A stretch of DNA of 64,000 nt from Uranotaenia lowii (taxonomy: Eukaryota; Arthropoda; Insecta; Diptera; Culicidae). A program made the translations under genes and the position numbers. Where the stretch lies: contig NC_073693.1 in the NCBI RefSeq assembly GCF_029784155.1, positions 185,587,802-185,651,801 on the forward strand, given 5' to 3'. The notes under the pieces are model-generated. The model was not told where the DNA came from. It worked only from the letters and a program-made list of their open reading frames with translations, and made no database searches. How positions within the stretch are numbered: position 1 is the first letter of the stretch; each line of letters starts with the position of its first letter. This document shows positions 50,601 to 62,600 of this stretch, piece by piece.

Positions 50601-53600
50601 ATTGATAACGATTATTCAAACTCATATGAATTGGAGGGCTCAACAAGTCATCGGGAATTAAAAGGCTTAGATGCATGGTGATTTCCCGGTAAAGTTCTTA
50701 ATATTGCGTTTAATACTTGAAATATTTAAGTTAAAGATTTGAAAATTTATTATTAACAATTTGGAACACAAACTGTACAAAAATTTGCATTATTATGAGT
50801 TTGTTCTCCTAATTTTTTTTTCCATTCCTACTCTGAGAAGACTTTTTTCCAATTTCTCTGTCGGATTATTTTTGGATATTTCCATTTTGAAATTCAATTT
50901 TCATATCTTGAACTATTATAAATCATTTTACATCTCAGACCTGGATTCATTATTCAATGTTACAATTTTATTTCTTTGATCGCTTTGCTGGGAACTTCTT
51001 CGTATAAAAATACTACATAACATTTCGAGTCGTTAATTTATTACATTGCTGGAGAAGTAAAGATCATGGACCTGCTATCGATCGAACTGCTGAATTTTTC
51101 GCACTTTCCCAATATTCTTATTACTTTTTGAAAGCTGGGAAGCGACTGCCAGTTCCGTAAACAATCTTTAGTCTTTATAATGAGAATGCTTAATTTTAAT
51201 TATTTGATCAGAAACATTTGATGCAAAATCGGCGCATATCTAAAAATGTTTTATAAACATATTTATTCAATAAATTAGTGTTGAAGAATGTCATCTTACG
51301 AGTTATTTCTTGATCATTTCTAAAAATTCAGTAGGTATTTTCTGCATTAGAAGCTGATTTCGGTTGGCAAACTGAAAAATAATATACATATATCAAACAA
51401 TCCTACCCGGGTTTTAAAGGTATGAAAAATTGCCTAGCTCACTTTTTCTTACCTTATTCTATAATCCAATCGTCAATAATTTTCATTTTAACTCCGAAAT
51501 TTCAAAAATTTCTCTTTTGTTTTGGAAAATTACTACTGGCGTTTCGAACGATAATATCATCCTTTTGATCGCAGCGCCTTCTGAGTGTCGTTTCGAGCTG
51601 CAAATCGCCAATACAAAACTCCAAAAATTTCAAATATCCGCCATGAGAAGAAGAATTTAGAATTTTTCAGAATTTCTTGAGTAAATAACGAAATTGACAT
51701 CGAGCATGAACTGATTGATTAAACTAAAATTTAATGGTCACTAGACTGAGTCGATTTGAGGTCATTTTTGAATTTCTTAAACCCTGGGGTCTTAAAAGCT
51801 TCGTTTTGGTCAAAAACTCATCCATAATTTTTTTTGCAGAATTTTGAAGTAACGTTTACCTGATTAAATTTCAATTTTTAGGCCTTGTATGGGAAAATAG
51901 AATATTTTGTACTAAAAAATCAACATCATTTTTGTTTCTTCTGTAGAATTGTGTCGGCTGATAATTTTTGTGCCAATTTATAAATTTCCTGAAGTAAATT
52001 TTCCGCATACAACTTTGTCGAAGTGTTGAATAGGAGCATGTCTTTTGGCATTGATAAACAATAAATTCAATAGACATCACTACCTGATGCCTAGCGAGGT
52101 ATTGCATGACTACTTTTCATGCAAAGCTTCGCGAGGCTCAGCAGCGATGTCAATTAAATTTATTGTTAATCAATGCGAAAATACATACCCCTGTTAAACA
52201 GCAAATAACTTTTATGCCTAATAAGATACGAAGTTACAGTCTTTAACGGAGTTGTTCAGCGGAAAATTTCCTTCAGTAAATTTATAAATTTGTACAAAAA
52301 CCTAGTAGGCTCGGTTCTACAGAAGAAACAAAAATGATGTTGATTTTTCAGTACAAAATGTTTATTTTTCCCATACAAACCTAAAAGTTCAAATTTACTC
52401 ATGTAAACGTTACTCAAAAATTCTGCAAAAAATCCTCGATGAGTTTTGAACCAAAACGAAGCTTTTTAGATCCCAGGGTTTGAGAAATTCGAAAATGACC
52501 CCAAATCGACTCAGTCTAATGGTCACCTCTTGTCCCAAGCCAGTGATAACGGATCACTCACAAGGATGCGTATTGGTCAATGAGTTAAGCATTGAGGAAT
52601 TGGTCATCTTTAGTGAGACTAAAGATACCGACACGGGTCAGACGACCTATCAGAGATTGGTGGCTTTAAATACATACATACAGACTGAGTCGATTTGGAG
52701 ACATTTTTGAATTTCTCAAACACTGGGGTTTTAAAAGCTTCGCTTCGATTTAAAGCTTATAAATTTTTTTTGTAAATACTTTATTTGAAACGGCTCATCT
52801 TGAAGAAGTTTAAATCCAAAAAAAAAAAAAATAATAAACGTCTCAAACCAGCCAAACTCGTTTTGTATGTTTAGAATTCTTTACTTAGGTCTAGATCATC
52901 CCTTTTTCACTTTTTTAAGAGAACAGGGAAAAAAATTATCCATGATTTTTTGCAGAATTTTTAAGTAACGTTTACATGAGTAAATTTAGACTTTGCGCTT
53001 TATACATGATCGGAGTTTTTTTTTTCAATTTTGCTTTGCTTCTTTCCGGACTAATCTTCAATTAAATATCCACATAATAATTTCCACTTGTTAAGCAGAT
53101 GAGTGCCCAACAGACCTCTTGTATAAAATTGCCAAAATTTTTTCAGCACCTATCCGGGCCGGACAAACCGGGCAGTTTTTATATAAAAACCTGGCAAAAT
53201 CAAGGCATTCGATTTCAACAAATTGACGACCATAAATCCGGGAAAAATTTGTCAAAACTCAGAAATTCCTCAACAAAAATCAAGAAAAAAATATGAAAAA
53301 ACAATTTTTTTTTCTCATCAAAACATCGTTTGATTTTGAACCGTATTTTAAGCTTCCAAAAAACCTTTCATGATTTTGAGGTGTTTGTTGTTTTTTTTTG
53401 TTTAATTTTCCAAATAAAGTGAAAAAAATCCTAGCAAAATCCGGGCATTTTTCAATGAAATCCGGGCAACCGGGCCGGGCCGGACTGTTCTTAAATTTAT
53501 TATTAAATATCCGGGCAAACCCGGATAAAACCGGGCAATCTGGCAACCTTACTCTTGTAAGTGTGTGTAGCAAGAGCCCTATACCATGCATCTCAAAAGT

Positions 53601-56600
53601 ATTATTAAAATAGGGAACAGCATACTTGGTGCCTATGTTGTAATCTTATTTTGATCGCCGCGGAAATATTATTTAATTTTAATCTAAGTTGACATTTCAA
53701 CAAATTTATAGAAACTAAGTAAAACTATTTTTTTTAAAGATGATGAAACTACTAGGTGGTCAAAGCTAGAGCGCTTCGGGTAGAAGAAACGAAAAGATGT
53801 TTGAAGATGTGTTATCGCATTGTTTTTATCGACAGCATTACACTATACTGATGCCTATGTTGTGAAAACTGCTTTTGGAAGATTTTGGCGTCCTGATTTT
53901 GAATCATTTGTTTGCTTTTGTCTATTAGCTCTTGTTTTGGTGAGAAACTTATAAATTGATCGATTTTTTGTAAAACCGATCATTATAAGTAATCAATTAA
54001 TCATTATCAATTATAATTGATGAACCAACAAACCTTCATGGAAAACAAAAATTGATTTTGAACCTATTTATTATCTTCCATTCAGATTCAAGTTATCTTC
54101 CTTTCAGATTCAAGGATTCGGATTTTGCCTAGATATTCCATTTTCAGAGATACAACACATTAAAAAAAATCAAGTTCTTTTTTTTTTAATTTGAATAGAT
54201 TACTTTCCAACTATTTCTGACATCGCTGATGAAAGTCTTTGAGTATTTGATATTGAAGTTTTGAATTCATTTAAGAACTTTGTTGAAGATTGTAAACCGT
54301 CTTAACTTATGCTTTATGAGATATCTAAGATTGAATTTGGTTTAAAAGCTTTTAAAAATTTTGTCGAAATTCCCGTATTTTGCAGAATTCGGAAAAATAA
54401 ATAATAAGGAAACTTCTAGTCAAAGTCAGCTCTTAACTCTTAGGTTGCCTAGTGTTATCATTCAGAAAAAAAGAAGAATAATGGGTGTTATGACTCAGTG
54501 GGAAAAACTTTTACAAAAAACACAATGTTTGAGATGAGATGAGAAATTATTTCACAGATAGTTGTCCTTTATCTTCCATCTTCCTTAAGACCATCGAAAC
54601 CCTCGCCAACATGAGTTGGAGAATCTCTTTCTTGGCTTACTGACATTGCACTGTGGTGTCTTCTTATCTATTTCGTATATAAGTTAGGCCACGAGGTCAA
54701 GAGGTCGTTTTAACCTCTACAAATTTTTGGTTGTAGCTCGTGTAATCCTAGGTTCTCAAAGTACGTGTGTTTAATAAAAAAAAATGAAGGAAAAACAAAA
54801 CCTGTAGCTATGTGATAATTCTTCAACTTCAGTGTTCGATCACTTATGATTTGTAGATCGCGGTGAAACTATGAATACTAATAATAATTTGCGATGTAAA
54901 ACTCATACATCGAAGCTTGACATGAAGTACACATTACAACACCAATTTAAGTAATTTGACCCTTATAGCGTATGCATTTTAGTAAAACATCATTTCCACA
55001 TCATTTGTTAAAGCGCATAGAGTAATATAGACATGATTTTAGATGGAAGAGACCCATTACTCAACCAACGAAGAACTTCAAGCTACTCTCCAAGAATTAG
55101 CTGATCTCCAAACTCAAATCATTGAGCTTCAGAGCGATAACGAACGTTTGGCAGAGGAAAAAGATGTCATCTTTCAATCACTCTGCCGACAAACCGAAAA
55201 ACTCGAAGATTCTCGTACGCAAATTGGGACACTGCAGAAATTGCTTTTGCGTGAGCCCGATCAACAGGACAGTGTTTCGACTGAGCGTGAACAAAAACTG
55301 GTAGAGCTATTGAAAAGTGCTCAAGATGAGAGAGAATCTTTGATGTTGAAACAGGAGGAATTAAACTCGGAAATGAATGAACTCAAAGTGGCCTTAGAGG
55401 AAACAACGAATAAAAATATGAGACTGGTAGAACGAATCGGAGTATTGGATTCGACCATCGATGCCATGAATGCCGAAAGAACTGAAACTGATTCGCAGCT
55501 TTTACAGTCCAAAGAAGACGGATCTGTCAAGCAGATTGAGATCAGTCGTTTGACGACACTTTTAGAAAATGCTCGGGCAAAAATCGAGGAACTGGAGCAA
55601 GACCGGGCCTTGGGCGATAAGTCCGATTTAGATGAACTTTTGGATACAGCAAGAAAAGAGAAGGATGCTCTTGAAATTCAAGTGGCTTCGCTCCAAGAAC
55701 AACTTTCTATTAGTCAATGTGAGATTCAAAAGCTCAAGGATCAACTTGCACGAATGAGTGAAGAATGTAAGGTTGTGCGCAATAATGCCAAATGTGTGAT
55801 TTCCGACTTGGAATACAAACACGAAACAATAAAACAGGAAAAAGTTAAAATGGCTGGAGATTGCCAGCAATTGCAAGAAAGCGTGAGTGAATTGCAGGTA
55901 AGTTAACCAGCTATTTACACGGGTATAATAGAGAAAAGCCTTTTTTTATTTCATGGTCATCTTCGAATCACATTGTCACAGGTTCAAAACAAATGCTTAA
56001 CCGAGGACAAAGCCCAATTGGAAGCTCTTTTGTCGGAAACCCAGAGACATCTGGGAGAAACCGAAAGACTGCTTGCGGAAAAGACTGATGAATTAAACCA
56101 ACAGACTAATTTAAGAAAGCAAGAGAGCGAAGAATGGGAACGTTTCCAATCTGACCTATTGATGACTGTACGGGTAGCTAACGATTTTAAAACGGAGGCT
56201 CACAACGCCAGGGAGCAGCTAGCATTAGATAACAAGGCGTTGCGAGAACGAATACGCGTCATGGAGCAACAAGTAGAGAAACTTAACAAACGTAAGTAAA
56301 TCATAAGTTTCTTTCCACTGGTCATCTTTAATAGGTACAATAGCATTTAATATAAAATTTGGTTATGTTGAATTATGAATTGTTGTTTTTCAGTTTTTTT
56401 CTAGTTTTTCGCGATTTGTTGGAATCGATCATTTTTCCATTACAATGATGTCCAATGAGAGCAGCCTCTCTAAGATGTTTGTTATTAAAACTATTTTTTC
56501 TGTATATTAAGCCTTTGTTTGAACTTACATTCTTTTAGAACAGTGGTTTCCAAACATTTTTTTTTCAGCACTCCCCTAGGAGTATTTTATAACAATTTGT

Positions 56601-59600
56601 ATAACACAAATTGGTAGCCTCTTTTACCACCCCCTTGTAGGCTCTCAAAACCCCCCCAGGGATGGTAGAGATTACTTTGGAAATCACTGTTCTAGTATCG
56701 AACGGAATGCAATTGAATTTTTCACATCTCAAGCTTTGAAGAAATGATTTGTAAATATTTAGTTTGGTTTTAATACATTTAGGCAACACCTTTTCCTTTC
56801 CTATTCACAAATTGTGTTATGCATTGGATTTTAGTCAGAGGGGACTGAGTGTCCAAACTAAACAATCTATGTTTAGTAGCACATACAACGAATCCTTGTA
56901 CATCAAACACCGTATGGTCTTTATAACGAAATATTATGCCACTGTTCTATTAAGTTTTTACTTTTTGCCTTCGTATTTGGTTTGGAGCCAGAAATGCTGT
57001 ACTTGACATTCCTAGCTTGCAGATCGCGAAACCTGATTCAGAAGGTGGTTCATAGGGATATACAGTCATTATTATAAATTCATCATTATGAACACAATTT
57101 GTTTTTCAATAAATTCAACAAACGGTAATTTAGTTTATACGCAATTTTCACAGCAAATCATATAAACTTGGTGGATAAGCAAAGTCCTCTTTTCATAAAC
57201 TATGACAAAATTCTTGATATAAAAAAAGATCTAACTGCATCTATAGACAGTTTAGATACGTATGATAGAAACGTTGATGAGTTCTCAAATCAAGTCAACC
57301 TTCTGCGTCATCAAATGAATTCATTCGCTCTTGGGAAATCCATTGACAAAAATGATGATCGATTAGATGATTATATTCCCCAACAAGAACAAAAAGGTGA
57401 AGGAATACCCCCACTTCCTGTTTCAAAACCTCCAAAAATGACTGTTCGCTTCCTAGATCAGGAAAATGTGGATGAAGATACAAACTCCGGTTTAAGAGAA
57501 GCTGATCGGTGTTCGTACGAAATAGAAAAAATAAATGCTCTGCCCTGGCAGAAAGAACAAACGGTTCGCAAGGTTACACCAGCTTTCAGCGATAAGTGGA
57601 ACCAAACCGTGATAAATTCTGAAGAATCTTATGATGAAGATTCTGATTCGAAAAATGGAGTATCACCAGATCCGATATTCCGACCAATAGTTGTCAGCAG
57701 AAGCAATGAAAATTTGAGTCTTCATGGGTTCGAAGTTGTGAAACCTGTGCCTTTGAAATCAAAAAGCATTCAAGACTTGCGCACTGTGAGCTTTGAGAAG
57801 CAGAATAGTTTGGACAGCTTGTTTCAATCTAAAAGCACGGATGATTTAATTCTCCCTGATATAGATGGGATGAGCCGAACCACAAATTTGTCAAAATTTA
57901 AAAAATACCGTTACAATAGATCCGGAAGTACAAGTTTATCAAACATCTGCTTGAAAGATGATCAGGAATCGATATATGCGAACATAGAATTCAAACCCGG
58001 TAAAGCTGACAATTTGAAACAACTTTCGAATACGAGCAAGAAACCTTTACCATTACCACGTACCGATAGCGAGAACAGAGGGTCCACAAAAACATTGGTG
58101 TATGTTATTGATAAATCCACCAATGAGTTCGTACTTAGCGAAGAATGTTCATCGGAATCATTTCAACCAAACCCTTCTGTGAAGCTGCGTGGGAAGAACG
58201 AGAATAGCGTTAACGTCTATGATGATGCAAAATGGGAAGAGTTGAAGAGAACGTCATTCGTACTGAACAAACATGAAAATGGAATCAAGAACCGCACGAT
58301 GACAAAGGGATGCAATGATTCTAGTAACACTTGTAAGTGAAATTTAAGCGTGACTTCGTTTCATTGGGGTTTCCTTCGTCTGTGCTGCTTAAACTGGTCA
58401 GCGTTTTTATAAGCTTACTGTTTGTTCATGTGTGTTTGAACATATCAAACGTGAATGCGTGAAATTGTTACTGACTCAAGGTTTTGTCATTTTAGTAGTC
58501 GCATCCACTGAATCACACCAATCGATTTTCAACACTGTGCAACAAGAGATGGCTGTCCGGCGGCAGCAAAAGTCCAGCATTCAGAGACAAGATTCCCGGC
58601 TATCCGTAAAAAGTCTTATCGAAAGTATTGAAAATTCTGCGAAGCAGGTATGATTCACGCTGATGCGTCTATTGGTTGTCCGTTCTAATTCTAATTTTTT
58701 TTTCGATACACAGGCGAAGGTAACAGCAGACTCGCGATGCAGTTCCAATTCCAGCATCAATAGCATTCCACAGGATACTATTATGAACTCATCAATTCCA
58801 GTAAACAATGTTCCAAAAACACCAAACGTTCACAGCGGGAACGAATCCAACAACACGGTATGTATTTGAACCAACTTGTGTGTATCGGAATTTTGTTTGT
58901 CTCATTTAGCATGTTCCATCCAATTTTAAATGCCCAGGAAAGGCAGGTTTTTCGTTTTTTTTTCGATAGAGATAGAAAATTTTCACCATCTTCAATGCTC
59001 AACAACCGAAATTCAAATCTGTGGTTTCAGAACATCATCGGTTATGTTAGAATAAGTTAACCCTTGGAATAATTTTGTGTGGAAGTACAACAGTGTCACA
59101 CAAAATGAACGGGAAACAACGAAACTGCTTGTTTGGCGTCGTACGCAAATTACGTAACGCAAAAAATCTAGAATTTAGACCCCCTCCCCCCCCCTTTGTA
59201 ACAATAAGTAACGTTTGATAGGACCCCCCTTCTATAGTTACGTAACGCCAAATACCCCCCCCCCCCCATATTCAATTTTGAAATTAAAAGTAAAAGTACA
59301 CAAAAGTTTATTTGATGCATTTTTATTCTGAAACGTTCTTATACTACAGTGAAAAATATCAAAAGAAAAAAATATTAAATAACAGCATCGGTCCAAGTTG
59401 GATTTATGTGTTGATCAACTGTGATGACAGGAACTGTAATGCATTATTCTACGTTGGAGTCATAATCGGTCCAAACAAGTTCATCATTCTCCTCCATCAG
59501 CATCTCATTTCCTCGTCTTGCGATCGTAGATTTTGGGGCTCGCCAATAAAAGAAAATTACAATTCTTTTATTTATGTTTTTTCCCTTAATTTGTTACGTA

Positions 59601-62600
59601 ACTGAACCAATTACCCCCCTCCCCCCCTATGTAACAACAAGTAACGCAGACTCAACCCCCCTCCCCCCCCCCCTTCATGCGTTACGTAATTTGTGTACGA
59701 CGCCTTTTTTGTACCAATTCTCAACATGCGGAGTATGTTCATAAACCATTTTTAATGCCCTTTCTTACTTAATGATCCCGCGCCGATCCTCCGGTGCATA
59801 GGGCCGTAGTGAAAGACCTCCACTGCTGACGATCCGGAGCCAGCGTCTTCGCCTGGTCCCAGTCAAGATTCTCGTCGACAGTTCGGATTTCAGCGGCTAG
59901 GCTTCGCCGCCACGAGTTTCTGGGTCTGCCTTTTCTTCGATGACCTTGTGGATTCCAATCTAACCCCTCTCTGCTAATCTCGTTTTCATCCTTTCGCAGC
60001 GTGTGCCCAATCCATCTCCACTTACATACGTTCTCGAATTTCGATTTCTAGCGCCCTTTGATGACACCGGCGATGTAATTTCTCATTCGAGATCCAGTTG
60101 CCAGGCACCAAGCGCGGATGATATTCAGCAGGCAGCGGTTTACAAATACTTGAAGTTTTCGCGTCGTTACGGCATATGTGCACCAAGTTTCGCACCCGTA
60201 CAGCAATACGGATTTGACGTTTGAGTTGAAGATTCGGATTTTCGTTCGTATAGAGATCTCGCAAATCGATCTCGATTTCGGAGACTCGCAAACGCAAATC
60301 GGGCCTTTCTGATCCGGGTTTCGATGTCTTTCCAGGTACCACCATCAGGCGTTATCTGGCTACCAAGATACTGGAAGCACTCCACTTTCTCAACTTGTTG
60401 CCCAGCTACCTTGAAACTGGAAGGATTTCCTGTGTTGATTTCCATCGACTTGGACTTTCCGACATTGACTTTGAGACCTGCTGCCTTGGATCTTTCGGTG
60501 AGGTCCTAGAGTTTGCTCTGCATATCCGGTTGTGTTTGGGCGAGCAAAACAATATCGTCAGCCAGGTCAAGGTCGTTCAGTTGCTCCATTGTTGAAGGAT
60601 TCCACGGTAATCCTCGGTTCGGTGCACTGTCGATCGATCCAGTCAGAATCTCATCCATTACGATTAGAAAAAGTAGCGGTGATAAGATACATCCTTGTCT
60701 CACTCCAGCAGTTACCGGGATTAATTCGGACAAGACACCGTCGTGCAAGACCTTGCACGAAAATGCCTTGTACTGTGCTATGATATCTCATCACTAGTTT
60801 CTCTGGGACCCTTCGTCGTCTTAGCGCAGCTCAGATGTTTTCGTGGTGCAGTCGGTGCTTTTTCGAAATTGATTTGTTCCAGTATTATTCATAGAGTTGT
60901 GATGTGGTCGTCCGGATCAGAATCCATCTTGTTGTCGTCGGAGGGTAGCGTCAATTTTCTCCAGGATCACTTTGCAGCAGTTATTGAAATTATAAATCAT
61001 TTTCTCCTCAGAGGTATTCAAAAACCACGCTCCGAGGCCTCGCATAGCAAACGGGAAACGATACCTATACATTCTTTCAAACCTCCCATCATGAGGAGTA
61101 TCTTCTCCGACGGACACTATTCGTTTGTTGCTGCGAACAGACTCCCTCAACATTCGGTTGCTACACGATTCATGACACTGGTGTTGAGGAAAACATCTTC
61201 AAGCTAGCCGCGAAGGTTGAGGGAACAACAACAACATCCGAACTATTCGCATTGCAAAAGCTCGCGCAACTTAAGATGCAAAGAGAAGGGAAGAAAAAGA
61301 AACGCAAAACGAGCCGCCTGCCTGCGATTGCTGTGCAATAACAGCAATAGCAAAATCCTCGGGCATTCGATCCAGGGACAAACAAGGGAGCAAGACGTAT
61401 GCTATGCCTTTTGAATTCGGTTACCTCAAGCTTGTAATAGGAGATTAGTGATTGTCATTGAAATTGTTTTTCGGTTTCGCTGTCTCGAATGAATATTGCT
61501 TCATGAAGAAGGGTCATGTTGAGGAGTTTTGCTTCGGCGGTTTTCATCGTTTTCGTTGCCTCAAAGCAACCTTTGCTTTCGATTAAAGCGTTGAACGAGG
61601 TTTAAGGTTCATCAACTCATACTCATGCAAAAACAACCACTGCTTTGCAGAGTACTTTGAGGGGTTGTACAGATCAACGTTATGCCTCGCCAGTTACTGC
61701 ACTGTGTCGTGTCAGGTCTCCTTTCTTCGGGACCTTTACGAGGATAGCCTGCATCCAGTCGGCCGGGAATGTTGCAATATACCAGATGTCAGCGGAAAGA
61801 CGGTGCGACATTTGTACTGACAAGGCAGGGTTGGCTTTCAGAATTTCAGCAGGGATGCAATCGATCCCAGGCGCTTTGTTGGATGTCATGTTTTTGATTA
61901 CCGCTTCTGTTCCAGCTAGCGAAAGTTCTTTCGAGTTGACGTCATTAATGCTATTTATTGTTGGCGCCTCGAGCTGCGGGTTCTGTTGGCCATCGCTATT
62001 TGTGACTCGAAAGAGTTGTTCAAAATGCTCAGTCCAACGTTTGAGGTGATCTGTTTCACCGGTCAATAATTGACCTGCTCGGTCTTTTAGCGGCATTCTA
62101 GCATTAGTGTGGAGCAAGGCGGTGAGAAATGTCTTAAAATAATCGGATATCTCGACTGGCGGCGGCTCTTTCTCCCTCTTCGGCTTGGGAGTTTGTCCAG
62201 GCTCTTATGTCTCGTCTACAAGCTCGTTTAACTGCCTTTTCCAGCTCCGCTTATTGTAAGCGGGCGGCTGCTTTGGCTGACCCGGTACATGTCTGCTCAA
62301 TTCCGACTTTGCCTTTCTCCGATCATCGACCATTCTCCAAGTTTCATCAGACATCCATTCTCTTTTTCTTCCACAAACTTTATTGAGAGGATAATGGGAT
62401 TTTTTTTTAAATAGGTAATATTTTTGTTTAAGTTTTGAAAGCTAAGGTTTGTGGTGTCAAAACGTGAGACTACGATTTTTTTGCGAATGAAAACATGATA
62501 GACCTACGTGCGCATGCGTACACAAATTCGAAACATGAAAGCTTTTTCAAAAGCAGTTCACCAATCGAATTGTAAGAATAGGATTGCGAATGCAAATTGG

